From Streptococcus sanguinis (GTDB taxonomy: Bacteria; Bacillota; Bacilli; Lactobacillales; Streptococcaceae): 64,000 nucleotides of DNA. The notes under the pieces were generated by a model. The model worked only from the letters and a program-made list of their open reading frames with translations. It did not search any database and was not told the DNA's origin. This document shows positions 1-9,547 of the stretch, one piece after another. Position 1 is the first letter of the stretch, and the number at the start of each line of letters is the position of its first letter. The translations under genes and the position numbers were made by a program. The stretch covers positions 1,178,001-1,242,000 of the forward strand of contig NZ_LS483364.1 in assembly GCF_900475275.1 (NCBI RefSeq), read 5' to 3'.

Positions 1-356
1 TTATAGGCTTGTACTGCTGTCCAAACATCTACCTTTTTCTCGCTGGCTAACTCTAGGTTATCAGACAGGGTCTGGACGCCCTGGCGAATACTTTCTTTGT
101 TGTCCGTGATGGCATTGGTCTGACCAGTCGCGCTTTCACTGGACTGCATGACATCAGTGTCTTTTCCCTTGGTCTCTGTATAAATCATGGCCAGTACCAA
201 TTCTTCATTGGCCGCTGTATCCTGCTCGTCCAGCACTTCTCTGACTAAGCTCTGATACTTCATGACCTGCTTGACATCATGATGAACCTGATAAATCTTG
301 TAGCAGGCAAAGAGCACGAAAAGGACTAAAATCAGTCTTCTTAGAAATTTAAACAT
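1..356 (-). CDS. PvaA-like lysozyme-family protein (3' end lies outside the window)
   Basis: The gene starts with ATG at 356 and runs off the left edge, so only the N-terminal ~118 residues are visible. It opens with basic residues and one hydrophobic segment (about residues 4-18), then a helical stretch and the motif MIYTETKG, which looks like the catalytic Glu region of the soluble-lytic/lysozyme-like fold of the pneumococcal PvaA family. The expected role is peptidoglycan cleavage outside the membrane, anchored by the N-terminal helix. The stop of the upstream nucleoid protein gene shares a base with this ATG (TAATG), so the two are translationally coupled. The family call rests on the motif and on gene order, which I recall as glyA, nucleoid protein, pvaA in pneumococcus. 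Confidence 0.7.
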   Translation of the reverse strand, partial: MFKFLRRLILVLFVLFACYKIYQVHHDVKQVMKYQSLVREVLDEQDTAANEELVLAMIYTETKGKDTDVMQSSESATGQTNAITDNKESIRQGVQTLSDNLELASEKKVDVWTAVQAY

Positions 357-1330
357 TATTTATTTTGGATATCCTCGATGTTCTTAATCAAAATAGAATA
401 GGTCCCGTTGTCGTTCTGTATAAATTCTACAGACTCTGCGTCCTGATAGACATTATTAGGAACGATGAGCTCAATTCCATTTGAAAGGGAGAGTTTCTGA
501 TTTTCGAACTTCTTCTTCTGGCGGCTGCTGTCAATCTCATCAAACTTGACTGGCTCAGGAATAGATTCCTTGACTTGGTCAATAAAGGTAAGTCGGGCAG
601 TCAGATTGCTATCAAAAAGATCATCGGCCAGTTTCTCAGGCGACAGTTCGTCATTTTCTTCCAGATTTTTGAAAATACTGGATTTGACCTTGGATTGGAA
701 CTGAAAATCGTCTTTGTTAAAACTTTCAGCAACTTTTTGAGCAGTCTTTTCAAGTGCTTTGATTGATTTCTTGGCTGAGATTGTCGGATTGACCTGCAAG
801 AGATTGTCTGACATATAATTGAGAAAGGCACCGTTATACTTGATGCGCTTTTCAATCAGATGGTACTTGCGAGATTTGAGATTGATGACCAAAGCCTCGT
901 CTGCCCCCGTACCAAAGCCAGGCAGATTGTTCTGCGTCAGTTTGATGGGATTGTCAACCTCACCACCTGAGTGAGTAAGTGTTTCCCGCAGAGCAATCCG
1001 CAGAAAAGCAAAGTGCTCCACACCTTCTTTGTCAAACTGGACAAAAATCAGATCGTTGGTTTTCTGGTTTTCACTGACAGAAAACTCCTCCTGCCAGAGC
1101 TTGGCCACTGTCACTGATGTTTCCAATAGGTCGTCTGAAAGCTGGGCTAAAAAGACGTTTTCAGGATCGAAAACACCTGTTTTAGCATCGTCAGAATAAA
1201 CCCTCTCAATCTTCTTGCGCAGGTATTCTTCAATCTTAGGAGTAATGTTGAGAAACTTATCTGCCAGCAGCAGTTCGGTATCAGCTGGGCTGAATTGATG
1301 AATAATTGCTTTTTTTACGTAAATATCCAT
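356..1330 (-). CDS. Nucleoid-associated protein, NdpA/YejK-like
   Basis: A soluble 324-residue protein beginning [13 protein letters not shown], typical of the 37-kDa nucleoid-associated family (NdpA/YejK) as found in streptococci. Members bind DNA; the physiological role in Gram-positives is poorly defined. There is no signal peptide or membrane segment. The stop codon overlaps the start of the PvaA-like gene by one base, and the upstream glyA stop is one base away, so glyA, this gene and the PvaA-like gene form a tight operon. Conserved gene order supports the call more than any single motif. Confidence 0.8.
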   Translation of the reverse strand: MDIYVKKAIIHQFSPADTELLLADKFLNITPKIEEYLRKKIERVYSDDAKTGVFDPENVFLAQLSDDLLETSVTVAKLWQEEFSVSENQKTNDLIFVQFDKEGVEHFAFLRIALRETLTHSGGEVDNPIKLTQNNLPGFGTGADEALVINLKSRKYHLIEKRIKYNGAFLNYMSDNLLQVNPTISAKKSIKALEKTAQKVAESFNKDDFQFQSKVKSSIFKNLEENDELSPEKLADDLFDSNLTARLTFIDQVKESIPEPVKFDEIDSSRQKKKFENQKLSLSNGIELIVPNNVYQDAESVEFIQNDNGTYSILIKNIEDIQNK

Positions 1331-1331
1331 C

Positions 1332-2594
1332 TTAGTTCAAGCCCTCATAGAGCGGAAAAGCGTCCGTTAGTTCGCGAACTTCCGCCCGCACTTGATTCAG
1401 CACTGCTTCGTTTTCAGCGTTTTCCAGAGCCTTGATAATAAGCTCGGCTACCTTGATACTTTCTGTTACACCAAAGCCTCGAGCTGCAATGGCTGCTGTA
1501 CCGATACGAATCCCGCTAGTCTTAAATGGTGACAAAGTCTCGTAAGGGATGGAGTTTTTATTAAGCGTGATATTAACCTCATCCAAGAGATTTTGCGCTA
1601 CTTTCCCATTTTCTACAACTTTAGTGACATCAACCAAGAAAAGATGATTTTCAGTACCGTCAGAAATCACACGGAACTTATCATGCTGACGGAAGACTTG
1701 GGCCATAGCTTGGGCATTATCCAAAATCTGCTGGGCATAAACCTTGAAAGCTGGGTCAAGCACTTCTTTAAATGCAACTGCTTTGGCTGCAATGACATGC
1801 TCCAATGGTCCGCCTTGAATTCCTGGGAAGATAGCTGAGTTGATCTTCTTAGCCAATTCTTCATCATTTGTCAAGATCAAGCCGCCGCGAGGGCCACGCA
1901 AGGTCTTGTGGGTCGTCGTGGTTGTGATATCCGCATAAGGCACAGGGCTAGGATGGAGGCCAGCAGCAACCAAACCAGCGATGTGAGCCATATCTACCAT
2001 AAGCTTGGCACCCACTGCATCAGCGATTTCACGGAATTTTGAAAAGTCGATGATGTGAGAATAGGCTGAAGCCCCTGCCACAATCAGCTTAGGCTGAACT
2101 TCTTTGGCTTGCTGGAGGATAGCATCAAAGTCCAGTAATTCTGTTTCGGGATCTACGCTATAAGATACAAAATTATAGGTTTGCCCAGAGAAGCTGACTG
2201 ATGCACCGTGTGTCAAATGACCACCTGCAGACAAATCCATACCCATAACTGTATCACCTGGCTCAATCAAAGCCATATAAGCTGCACAATTTGCCTGACT
2301 GCCTGAGTGAGGTTGTACATTGGCAAACTTGGCACCAAAGATTTCCTTGGCGCGTTCAATTGCCAGACTCTCAATCACATCCACTACATCTGTCCCACCA
2401 TAGTAACGGCGACCTGGGTAGCCCTCAGCGTACTTATTTGTCAAAATAGAACCTTGAGCAGCCATGACAGCTTTTGAAACGACGTTTTCTGAAGCAATCA
2501 GCTCAATGTTATGTTGCTGACGTTCTTCTTCTTTAGCAACTGCTTCCCAAATCTCTGGGTCAAATGCTTTGTAGTCTTCTTGGTCAAAAATCAT
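1332..2594 (-). CDS. glyA: Serine hydroxymethyltransferase
   Basis: A 420-residue PLP enzyme that interconverts serine plus tetrahydrofolate with glycine plus methylene-tetrahydrofolate in the cytoplasm. The PLP lysine is K230 in [15 protein letters not shown], preceded by the DMAHIAG motif (H203). The N-terminal ELIASEN and YPGRRYYGG motifs are intact. Length is normal for the family. It supplies one-carbon units used by thyA and the folate cycle, both also encoded in this window. It lies 47 bases downstream of tsaC and probably belongs to the same transcript from tdk or prfA. Confidence 0.97.
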   Translation of the reverse strand: MIFDQEDYKAFDPEIWEAVAKEEERQQHNIELIASENVVSKAVMAAQGSILTNKYAEGYPGRRYYGGTDVVDVIESLAIERAKEIFGAKFANVQPHSGSQANCAAYMALIEPGDTVMGMDLSAGGHLTHGASVSFSGQTYNFVSYSVDPETELLDFDAILQQAKEVQPKLIVAGASAYSHIIDFSKFREIADAVGAKLMVDMAHIAGLVAAGLHPSPVPYADITTTTTHKTLRGPRGGLILTNDEELAKKINSAIFPGIQGGPLEHVIAAKAVAFKEVLDPAFKVYAQQILDNAQAMAQVFRQHDKFRVISDGTENHLFLVDVTKVVENGKVAQNLLDEVNITLNKNSIPYETLSPFKTSGIRIGTAAIAARGFGVTESIKVAELIIKALENAENEAVLNQVRAEVRELTDAFPLYEGLN

Positions 2595-2641
2595 AAGGTG
2601 TCTCCCTTCTTTTGCGAAAATAGGACCTTAGGTCCTAAAAG

Positions 2642-3232
2642 TTAAAATTTTATATCATTTACTTGGGCGAGAATATCCTCGCGAGTGATTGCCCCTTGGC
2701 GTAAAATAAGAGCCTTTTCTCCAGACAAGTCTAGAATAGTTGAATCCTGACCTGTCAAAGATGCATCATCTTCTACACCTGAGATCTCTTCTTGAAAATC
2801 CATCATAATCTGCTGGAAAGAAGTTCCACTAGCTTTTCCAGAAAGATTGGCGGATGGACCAATCAAGGGACCGTACTTCCGAATCAAGTCCAGGGTAACT
2901 GGATGATTAGGAATCCGAAAACCCACGGTTTCCATAGCTGAGTTTATCCAAGCTGGCACTCGGTCATTGGCCTGGAGGATAATAGTCAGCGGCCCAGGCA
3001 GAAATGTTTGATAGAGTTTATCCAGATAACTGGGCTGGTTCTTGGAAAAAGCATATATTTCTTCCAAGCTAGCAACATTGAGATTAAGAGCCTTGTCACG
3101 AGGTCTTCGTTTTAATTCGTAGACTCGCTCAACTGCCTCTTCATTCAAAGCCTGGGCAAAGAGGCCATACACTGTTTCCGTGGGCAGGACAACTGCTCCG
3201 CCTGCTGCCAGAGTCTTTTCTATCTTATCCAT
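2642..3232 (-). CDS. tsaC: Threonylcarbamoyl-AMP synthase (Sua5/YwlC/YrdC family)
   Basis: Makes threonylcarbamoyl-AMP from threonine, bicarbonate and ATP for the t6A37 tRNA modification. The YrdC-type signatures LPTETVYGL, KRRPRDKALNLNV and IGPSANLSGKASGTS are all present. I place the start at ATG 3232 (MDKIEKTL), which has GGTGG upstream and overlaps the prmC stop by 8 bases; a longer in-frame start at 3262 would lie deep in prmC. The protein is then 196 residues, the short form lacking the Sua5 C-terminal domain. The tight overlap with prmC suggests coupled translation of two factors that act on the translation machinery. Confidence 0.92.
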   Translation of the reverse strand: MDKIEKTLAAGGAVVLPTETVYGLFAQALNEEAVERVYELKRRPRDKALNLNVASLEEIYAFSKNQPSYLDKLYQTFLPGPLTIILQANDRVPAWINSAMETVGFRIPNHPVTLDLIRKYGPLIGPSANLSGKASGTSFQQIMMDFQEEISGVEDDASLTGQDSTILDLSGEKALILRQGAITREDILAQVNDIKF

Positions 3233-4055
3233 TGTCAACCGCCACCATTCTATCTTTGCCAAATTGATCTTTCAAGACTCGGATTCGTTTTTGAGGAAAA
3301 GATTTTTTCAATAACTCCCTGACACCGTCTCCTTGCTTGTATCCAATTTCCAGATAGATTTTTCCTTTATCTGTCAGATAGTCCCCTGCTTGCTCAGCTA
3401 TTTTCCGATAGACGGCATAGCCATCTTCCTCAGCAAAGAGGGCCATGTGAGGTTCTGAGGTCAAAACATTAAGTCCAACCTCATCCTTATCCGCTTCAGA
3501 AATATAGGGCGGGTTAGAGACGATAATGTCAAATTTTCCACTAATAGCATCCAAGCAATTAGATTGGACAAAAGTAAGGTTAAGTCCGCAGGACTGAGCG
3601 TTTTCTGCTGCCAAGGCAAGAGCATCGCCAGAGAGATCAGATGCAGTAATCTGCCAGTCTGAACGGCTGTTTGCCAGTGCCAGAGCAATGGCTCCGCTAC
3701 CCGTTCCGATATCCAAGACAGACTGAGAACTTTCGGGATTTTCTGACAAAATCAGCTCCACCAGCTCCTCCGTCTCAGGCCTTGGAATCAACACACGCTC
3801 ATCAACCTTGAGACTCAAACCTAGAAAGTCACTGCTGCCAATGATATACTGAGCCGGCTTATGGGCAAGCAGCTGCTCTTGAATTGCTTTTAGCTGTTTA
3901 CGGTCTTCCTGGCTGACTTCTGTCCGAAGTTTGAGAACAAAGTCGGTAAAGGAGAGCTTATTGAGAGCTCGATAAACGAAAGACAGGCTTTCTGCTTCTT
4001 CTCCCGCTGCTACTAACTCCTGCTCTAGCTCCGCCAAATATTGAGCCAATGTCAT
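3225..4055 (-). CDS. prmC: Release factor glutamine methyltransferase
   Basis: An S-adenosylmethionine-dependent enzyme that N5-methylates the glutamine of the GGQ motif in RF1 and RF2. The SAM-binding motif VLDIGTGSGAIAL lies at about residues 113-125 and the catalytic NPPY at 181-184. An N-terminal helical domain precedes them, as usual for HemK/PrmC. Its substrate RF1 (prfA) is encoded immediately upstream and their stop and start share one base (TAATG), the common prfA-prmC arrangement. Confidence 0.96.
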   Translation of the reverse strand: MTLAQYLAELEQELVAAGEEAESLSFVYRALNKLSFTDFVLKLRTEVSQEDRKQLKAIQEQLLAHKPAQYIIGSSDFLGLSLKVDERVLIPRPETEELVELILSENPESSQSVLDIGTGSGAIALALANSRSDWQITASDLSGDALALAAENAQSCGLNLTFVQSNCLDAISGKFDIIVSNPPYISEADKDEVGLNVLTSEPHMALFAEEDGYAVYRKIAEQAGDYLTDKGKIYLEIGYKQGDGVRELLKKSFPQKRIRVLKDQFGKDRMVAVDNG

Positions 4056-5134
4056 TATTTATTCAGCTCTTCTAGTTTTTGCGTTTGGTCATAGAGAACC
4101 AGAGCGTCAACGACTTCATCCAGTTTGCCAGCTAAAATCGTGTCCAGCTTTTGCAAGGTCAAGCCGATACGGTGATCTGTCACTCGATTTTGCGGAAAAT
4201 TATAGGTGCGAATCCGCTCTGAGCGATCACCTGTACCAATTGTGGACTTGCGCTCTGCATCCTGCTCATCTTGAGCTATTTGAGCAAAGTGGTCTGCTAC
4301 ACGAGCTCGGATGATTTTCATAGCCTTATCCCGGTTCTTCTGCTGAGTACGCTCTTCCTGCATTTCAACCTTGATATTGGTAGGCAGATGGACGATACGA
4401 ACAGCAGTTGCAACCTTATTGACGTTCTGTCCGCCAGCACCAGATGCATGGTAGATGTCAATACGAAGATCTTTAGGATCAATGTCGTATTCTACTTCTT
4501 CGATTTCTGGCATCACCAAGACAGTTGCTGTTGAGGTGTGAACGCGACCTTGGCTTTCGGTTACAGGAACCCGCTGTACGCGGTGAGCGCCAGATTCATA
4601 CTTAAGCTTTGAGTAGACCGACTGACCTGAGACCATAGCGACCACTTCCTTGATCCCGCCTACACCATTATAAGAGGCCTCCATGACTTCGAAGCGCCAG
4701 CCTTGGCTTTCAGCATATTTTTGATACATCTGCAAGAGGTCTCCTGCAAACAACTGCGCCTCGTCTCCTCCTGCAGCCCCGCGGATTTCAAGGATAATAT
4801 TCTTATCATCGTTTGGATCCTTCGGTAAAAGGAGGATTTTTAGTTTTTCCTCGTATTCCTCTTTTTCAGCCTTGGCATCTTTAAGCTCTTGCTTAGCCAT
4901 TTCTTCCAAGTCAGCATCACCAGAGGCGTCTTTTATCATTTCTTCAGCGTCTGTGATGTTTTGCAGGACTTTTTTATACTCGCGGTATGCCGTCACTGTA
5001 TCTCGGGTGCTGGCTTCTTCCTTAGAAAGATCCATAAAACGCTTGGTATCGCTGACCACATCTGGGTCGCTTAGGAGTTCACCAAGCTCTTCGTAGCGAT
5101 CTTCAACCGCTTGTAACTGTTCATAGATGTTCAT
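4055..5134 (-). CDS. prfA: Peptide chain release factor 1
   Basis: RF1 reads UAA and UAG stop codons on the ribosome. The 359-residue protein carries the codon-recognition motif PVT (190-192), typical of RF1 rather than RF2, and the peptidyl-tRNA hydrolysis motif GGQ at 234-236 inside [10 protein letters not shown]. Domain order (N-terminal coiled coil, codon-reading domain, GGQ domain, C-terminal helices) and length are normal. It follows tdk by 35 bases and is coupled to prmC downstream. Confidence 0.97.
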   Translation of the reverse strand: MNIYEQLQAVEDRYEELGELLSDPDVVSDTKRFMDLSKEEASTRDTVTAYREYKKVLQNITDAEEMIKDASGDADLEEMAKQELKDAKAEKEEYEEKLKILLLPKDPNDDKNIILEIRGAAGGDEAQLFAGDLLQMYQKYAESQGWRFEVMEASYNGVGGIKEVVAMVSGQSVYSKLKYESGAHRVQRVPVTESQGRVHTSTATVLVMPEIEEVEYDIDPKDLRIDIYHASGAGGQNVNKVATAVRIVHLPTNIKVEMQEERTQQKNRDKAMKIIRARVADHFAQIAQDEQDAERKSTIGTGDRSERIRTYNFPQNRVTDHRIGLTLQKLDTILAGKLDEVVDALVLYDQTQKLEELNK

Positions 5135-5169
5135 AGATTTTTCATCATCTCCTTTTTTCTATCGTTGGA

Positions 5170-5742
5170 TTACTTAATATCGGGGTTAAAATAGTGCTTT
5201 CGGCAGACTGAGATATAGGTCTCGTGGCCGCCAATTTTAATCTGCTCTCCGTCATAAACCGGCTTTCCGTTATCAGTCCGTAAAACCATGGTAGCCTTAC
5301 GAGAGCAATATTGACAAATCGTTTTAATCTCCTCAATCTTGTCAGCCAAGAGCAAGAGGTGCTTGGAGCCTTCAAAAAGTTCATTGCGAAAATCGTTCTT
5401 CAGACCAAAAGCCATAACCGGAACATCCAGCTCATCCACCACTCTAGCCAAATCATAGACATGATGGCGTTTCAAGAACTGAGCCTCATCAATCAAAACG
5501 CAATAAGGTTTTTCAGGCAGTTGCTGGATATAGCCAAAAATATCCGTCTGGTCTTCAATAGCCAGAGCATTCCGCTTCATGCCGATACGACTAGAAACAA
5601 CGCCGAAACCATCGCGGGTATCAACAGCCGAGGTCATGATAACTACGCTCTTGCCTTGTTCTTCGTAATTGTGGGCGACTTTTAAAATCTCAATGGTCTT
5701 GCCCGAATTCATCGTGCCATATTTGTAGTATAACTGAGCCAT
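5170..5742 (-). CDS. tdk: Thymidine kinase (type II)
   Basis: Phosphorylates thymidine with ATP for pyrimidine salvage. The P-loop GTMNSGKT is at residues 9-16, the Walker B-like VLIDEAQFL in the middle, and a zinc-binding CxxC...CxxH set (CQYC, CRKH) near the C terminus, the standard type II layout. The length of 190 residues is typical. It appears to be the first gene of the tdk-prfA-prmC-tsaC-glyA run and is divergent from the tautomerase gene at 5866, with both promoters inside the 123-base gap. Confidence 0.96.
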   Translation of the reverse strand: MAQLYYKYGTMNSGKTIEILKVAHNYEEQGKSVVIMTSAVDTRDGFGVVSSRIGMKRNALAIEDQTDIFGYIQQLPEKPYCVLIDEAQFLKRHHVYDLARVVDELDVPVMAFGLKNDFRNELFEGSKHLLLLADKIEEIKTICQYCSRKATMVLRTDNGKPVYDGEQIKIGGHETYISVCRKHYFNPDIK

Positions 5743-5865
5743 AATTTAAATCTTTGCTAATTCACTATCTCCATTTTTACTTCACATTATTTTACCATAA
5801 TTCACTACTCTTTAAAACCTCATTTATGATAAAATAATGATAAAGAAATAAAGGAGGCAGAAAAT

Positions 5866-6048
5866 ATGCCATTTGTTAGAATTGATTTATTTGAAGGACG
5901 CACTCTAGAGCAGAAAAAAGCTCTTGCCAAGGAAGTAACTGAAGCCGTTGTCAGAAATACTGGCGCACCTCAGTCTGCTGTCCATGTCATCATTAACGAC
6001 ATGCCAGAAGGAACCTACTTCCCACAAGGTCAAATGCGGGAAAAATAA
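5866..6048 (+). CDS. 4-oxalocrotonate tautomerase family protein
   Basis: A 60-residue tautomerase-superfamily subunit. Pro2, the catalytic base after Met removal, is present (MPFVRIDLFEGR), as is the family pattern EQKKALAKEVTEAV. The ribosome site AAAGGAGG sits 8 bases before the ATG. These small enzymes assemble as hexamers and tautomerise 2-hydroxymuconate-like enols; the physiological substrate in streptococci is unknown. It is monocistronic, divergent from tdk, and ends at a hairpin shared with the convergent E2 gene. Confidence 0.88.
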   Translation: MPFVRIDLFEGRTLEQKKALAKEVTEAVVRNTGAPQSAVHVIINDMPEGTYFPQGQMREK

Positions 6049-6054
6049 AAAAGA

Positions 6055-6096
6055 AAAGCCAGCAGTTTATAGGCATATACACTGCCGGCCTTTTTC
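6055..6096. terminator. Bidirectional terminator between the tautomerase and E2 genes
   Basis: GCCAGCAGT and ACTGCCGGC form a 9-bp stem with one mismatch, flanked by A-runs on the left and T-runs on the right, so it can work for both converging genes. Confidence 0.7.
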
Positions 6097-6135
6097 TTTA
6101 TCATCCAGGAATGAAATTCATTATTCATTCATTTA

Positions 6136-7395
6136 TCAGAAAACCAAGTCGTAAGGAGACTCCAACTTGTCCGCTAGACTGGCTAAGAATTCCGCTGCGG
6201 GCTGACCATCTACGACTTGATGGTCAAAAGTCAAGCTGAGCGGCAGGAATTTCTGCTCGTAGACCTGTCCTTGGCTGTCAAGAGCCAGCGCCGTTTGCAG
6301 GGCACCAACTCCTAAAATCGCCACTTCTGGAGTATTTAGGATAGGTGTGAAATATTCAACCCCTGCTGCCCCGAGATTGGTAATACTGAAGGTTGAACCT
6401 GAGTAAAGAGCTGGATCTAAAGTGCCTTTACGAGCTTGGGTGGCCTCTGTTTTGATAGCTAAGCCCAAGTCAGCCAGCGTTAGCTTATCCACATGACGAA
6501 TGACTGGCACCACCAGACCATCACTAAGCGCAGTCGCAATACCGATATGAATATCTTCTACTTCCTGATACTGACCATTGAAATACCAAGCGTTGAGCTG
6601 AGGGTGATCTTTCAACGCCTTGGCAACTGCCTTTGTCAGCAGAGTCGTGATGCTGATTTCGCCATTTTCTAGAGGAGAAGCCACCTTATCTTTCATATCC
6701 TGTCTAAAGGTCATCAGCTTGCTGATATCCACCTTACGGTGCAAGGTCACCTGAGCCGATGTCTGGAGACTGGTCATCATCCGCTCTGCAATAGTCTTGC
6801 GTATGCCTGTCAATCCTGCGCCATAGTCAGCCTGACTAGTCGGCTGAAGGACTGCAGAGCTATTTTCAGGTGTTTGGCTTGGAAGCGCCTCTGGTTTATG
6901 ATTCTCTACATCCCGTCGGGTAATGCGGCCCTTGCCTCCCGTTCCTGAAATCATGGAAATATCATATCCTTTTTCCTTAGCAATCTTGCGGGCAAGAGGA
7001 GTGATGAAAATACGTCCCTGTTCACTGTTTCCGGCTGAGTTGGAACTTGCTGCGGCAGTTTTTTCTGCTAGTCCAACCCTTGCATCAACTACCCCCTTTT
7101 CACTTTCTGATTTATTCGCAGAGACTTCTTCCGTCTCCATACCTGGAATAGATTCTCCCGCTTCACCAATCCATGCAATTACTTTCTTGCACGGGACAGT
7201 ATCGCCCGCCTGACTGATAATTTTTAAAATCACTCCTGCGCTTGGCGCCTCTACATCGCTGGTCAATTTTTCAGAACTGATTTCCAAGACAGGCTGACCA
7301 GCAGCTACGGTGTCGCCTTCCTTGACCAGCCAGTTATTTATCAGACCTTCGGTCATTGTTAAGCCTAGCTTAGGCATTACAATTTCTGTAGCCAT
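6136..7395 (-). CDS. acoC: Dihydrolipoamide acetyltransferase (E2) of acetoin/pyruvate dehydrogenase
   Basis: The acyltransferase core of a 2-oxo-acid-type dehydrogenase complex: it carries acetyl on lipoyl-lysine and passes it to CoA. Residues 1-76 form one lipoyl domain with the lipoylated lysine in ISSEKLTSD. A peripheral-subunit-binding domain follows (about 130-165, TPLARKIAKEKGYD), then the catalytic domain ending in HQVVDGQPAAEFL, the HxxxDG active-site motif. It is the last gene of lpd-E1alpha-E1beta-E2. Whether the complex uses acetoin or pyruvate cannot be settled from sequence; streptococcal loci of this type are annotated both ways. Confidence 0.88.
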   Translation of the reverse strand: MATEIVMPKLGLTMTEGLINNWLVKEGDTVAAGQPVLEISSEKLTSDVEAPSAGVILKIISQAGDTVPCKKVIAWIGEAGESIPGMETEEVSANKSESEKGVVDARVGLAEKTAAASSNSAGNSEQGRIFITPLARKIAKEKGYDISMISGTGGKGRITRRDVENHKPEALPSQTPENSSAVLQPTSQADYGAGLTGIRKTIAERMMTSLQTSAQVTLHRKVDISKLMTFRQDMKDKVASPLENGEISITTLLTKAVAKALKDHPQLNAWYFNGQYQEVEDIHIGIATALSDGLVVPVIRHVDKLTLADLGLAIKTEATQARKGTLDPALYSGSTFSITNLGAAGVEYFTPILNTPEVAILGVGALQTALALDSQGQVYEQKFLPLSLTFDHQVVDGQPAAEFLASLADKLESPYDLVF

Positions 7396-7408
7396 ACTTG
7401 CCTCCCTT

Positions 7409-8440
7409 CTATCTCTTCAGATCGTCAATCAATTCTGCAGCAACAGTCAGAACCTTATCAGCATTAGGGATATAGAGCTGTTCCAAATTCACCGCAAATG
7501 GTACCGGCACATTTGGCGCGCAGACGCATTTCACTGGGCCGTCTAGATAGTCAAAGCATTTGTCTGTCACAGCTGCTGCAATATCCGTCGCGGTGTTATT
7601 GTGAGGGTTGGATTCATCAACGATAATCAACCGTCCAGTTTTCTTAACTGATTCAAAGACAGTCTCCTCATCCCAAGGAGCTACCGTTCTCAAGTCAATG
7701 ACTTCAACCGAAATACCATCTTTTTCCAAGCGATCCGCTACTTCATAAGCTACATAAAGCATCTTACCGATAGTAACGATAGTGAGGTCTGTTCCTTCAC
7801 GGCGGACAGCAGCCTTCCCAATTGGAACTGTATAATATTCTTCTGGTACCTCTCCCTTGATACCATAGAGAGTCTTATCTTCTGAATAAATCACGATATT
7901 GTCGTCTTCAATGGAAGCCAGCAGTAACCCTTTAGCATCATACGGAGTTGCTGGAACAACTACCTTTATACCAGGAATAGATCCAAAGAGACCGTAATAT
8001 GAACCCGAGTGTTGAGCTGCAGCCGAAGCTCCTGCCCCATGCATGGTCCGCATTGTCATCGGAACCTTGGCCTTACCGCCAAACATATAGCGCATTTTTG
8101 AGCCTTGCCCCAGAATGGCGTCAAAGCAGAAACCGATAAAGTCATTGAACATCAGCTCCGGTACTGGCCGCAAGCCAGTTAGGGCCATTCCAACAGATGC
8201 TGACACGTATCCGTGCTCAGAAATCGGAGTATCAATCACCCGCTCTCGGCCATATTTTGGCATAAGCCCTTTGGTTACACCCATTACACCGCCCCAAGCA
8301 TCTTCGTTTTCTTCTTCCAAGTGCTTGATTGTTACACCGCCAGCAATATCTTCTCCCAGAAGGATTACGGTGTCATCTTTTGCCATTGCCTGATCCAGCG
8401 CTTCATTGATTGCTTTCATAAATAACAGTTGTCTAGCCAT
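7409..8440 (-). CDS. acoB: Acetoin/pyruvate dehydrogenase E1 component, beta subunit
   Basis: Together with E1 alpha forms the thiamine-diphosphate decarboxylating component. The 343-residue protein has the transketolase-like pyrimidine-binding motif (ILLGEDIAGGV; RVIDTPISEHG) and the C-terminal transketolase domain (VEVIDLRTVAPWD; VDESNPHNN). It lies 18 bases downstream of E1 alpha and 13 bases upstream of E2, so the operon is tightly packed. Length and motifs look intact. Confidence 0.9.
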   Translation of the reverse strand: MARQLLFMKAINEALDQAMAKDDTVILLGEDIAGGVTIKHLEEENEDAWGGVMGVTKGLMPKYGRERVIDTPISEHGYVSASVGMALTGLRPVPELMFNDFIGFCFDAILGQGSKMRYMFGGKAKVPMTMRTMHGAGASAAAQHSGSYYGLFGSIPGIKVVVPATPYDAKGLLLASIEDDNIVIYSEDKTLYGIKGEVPEEYYTVPIGKAAVRREGTDLTIVTIGKMLYVAYEVADRLEKDGISVEVIDLRTVAPWDEETVFESVKKTGRLIIVDESNPHNNTATDIAAAVTDKCFDYLDGPVKCVCAPNVPVPFAVNLEQLYIPNADKVLTVAAELIDDLKR

Positions 8441-8458
8441 TTGTTCAACCTCCTTCTA

Positions 8459-9532
8459 TCAATCAGCAAATACATCTTCCAGCAGAGACTCGGAACGAGG
8501 AATCGGACTGTCTTGAGCAAATTTGATAGCTTCTTCCACATCCTTTCGAGACTCCTCTAATATGGCATCAAGTTCCTCTTCAGTCAAGAGGCCATGCTCG
8601 ATAGCGTAGTCACGGAAGACGTCCAGAGCATCCACATCAGCCCAGTCTTTTTCTTCACCTTCCAAAGCCTTATACTTCTGCTCATCCCCTTCAAAGTGAC
8701 CATGATCGCGATATGTTACAGCTTCAATTAAGGTAGGCCCTTCACCTCTACGAGCCCGCTCTACAGCTTCCTTGGCTACTTGGTAGACAGCGAATAAATC
8801 CTTACCATTAACCCGAACGCCGGGCATATTATAAGCAGCCGCTCTCTCAGCAATGGTGCCAGACGCTGAAGAATACCATTGCGGTGTCGATTCTGCAAAG
8901 AAGTTGTTTTCATTGACAAAGATAACTGGCAGTTTCCAAATTGATGCCATATTGAGACATTCGTGGAAATTCCCTTCATTGGCCGCACCATCACCGAAGA
9001 AGCAGACAGCTACACTGTCGGTTTTCAAGTACTTGTTGCGCATTGCTGCACCGGTAGCTAGACCAAAGCCTCCACCAACCATACCATTGGCACCGAGGAT
9101 TCCCTTGTCCAAGTCAGCGATGTGCATAGATCCGCCTTTTCCTTTTCCAAGCCCAGTCTCCTTGCCAAAAATTTCTGCCATCATTCCCTTTAAATCACCG
9201 CCCTTAGCAACACAGTGACCGTGTCCCCGGTGAGTACTGGTAATATAGTCCTGGTCTGTCAGATTGGCACAGACACCAGTAGCAATCGCTTCCTCTCCAG
9301 CATAAAGGTGAACAAAGCCAGGAATCTGTCCTGCAGCAAAGAAACGCCGTGTATTTTCCTCAAAATTTCGGATATCCCACATGGTTTTATACATGGTCTT
9401 AGCTTTTTCTTTGGAAATCTGCTCCACCTCAACTTCGGTAGCATCATGGACTTTTAAATCGACTAGCTCTGATACAGCACTTTGGTTTCTTGTTTTGGTC
9501 AATCGTTGTGGTAAATCTTTATAATTTGACAT
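8459..9532 (-). CDS. acoA: Acetoin/pyruvate dehydrogenase E1 component, alpha subunit
   Basis: The thiamine-diphosphate-binding half of E1. The ThDP motif runs from GDGAANEGNFHE to FVNENN, and the phosphorylation-loop region YRDHGHFEGD is conserved. The first ~35 residues (MSNYKDLPQRLTKTRNQ) extend beyond the core. It starts 15 bases after the lpd stop. The alpha/beta split E1 with lpd first matches the acetoin-dehydrogenase-like cluster of S. sanguinis and its relatives. Confidence 0.9.
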   Translation of the reverse strand: MSNYKDLPQRLTKTRNQSAVSELVDLKVHDATEVEVEQISKEKAKTMYKTMWDIRNFEENTRRFFAAGQIPGFVHLYAGEEAIATGVCANLTDQDYITSTHRGHGHCVAKGGDLKGMMAEIFGKETGLGKGKGGSMHIADLDKGILGANGMVGGGFGLATGAAMRNKYLKTDSVAVCFFGDGAANEGNFHECLNMASIWKLPVIFVNENNFFAESTPQWYSSASGTIAERAAAYNMPGVRVNGKDLFAVYQVAKEAVERARRGEGPTLIEAVTYRDHGHFEGDEQKYKALEGEEKDWADVDALDVFRDYAIEHGLLTEEELDAILEESRKDVEEAIKFAQDSPIPRSESLLEDVFAD

Positions 9533-9547
9533 ATTTTTACCTCCTCA

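Noticed and set aside
601..855. Open frame on the minus strand inside the nucleoid protein gene, and many similar frames elsewhere
   Set aside because: They lie inside well supported genes in another frame, lack ribosome sites and have composition unlike proteins.
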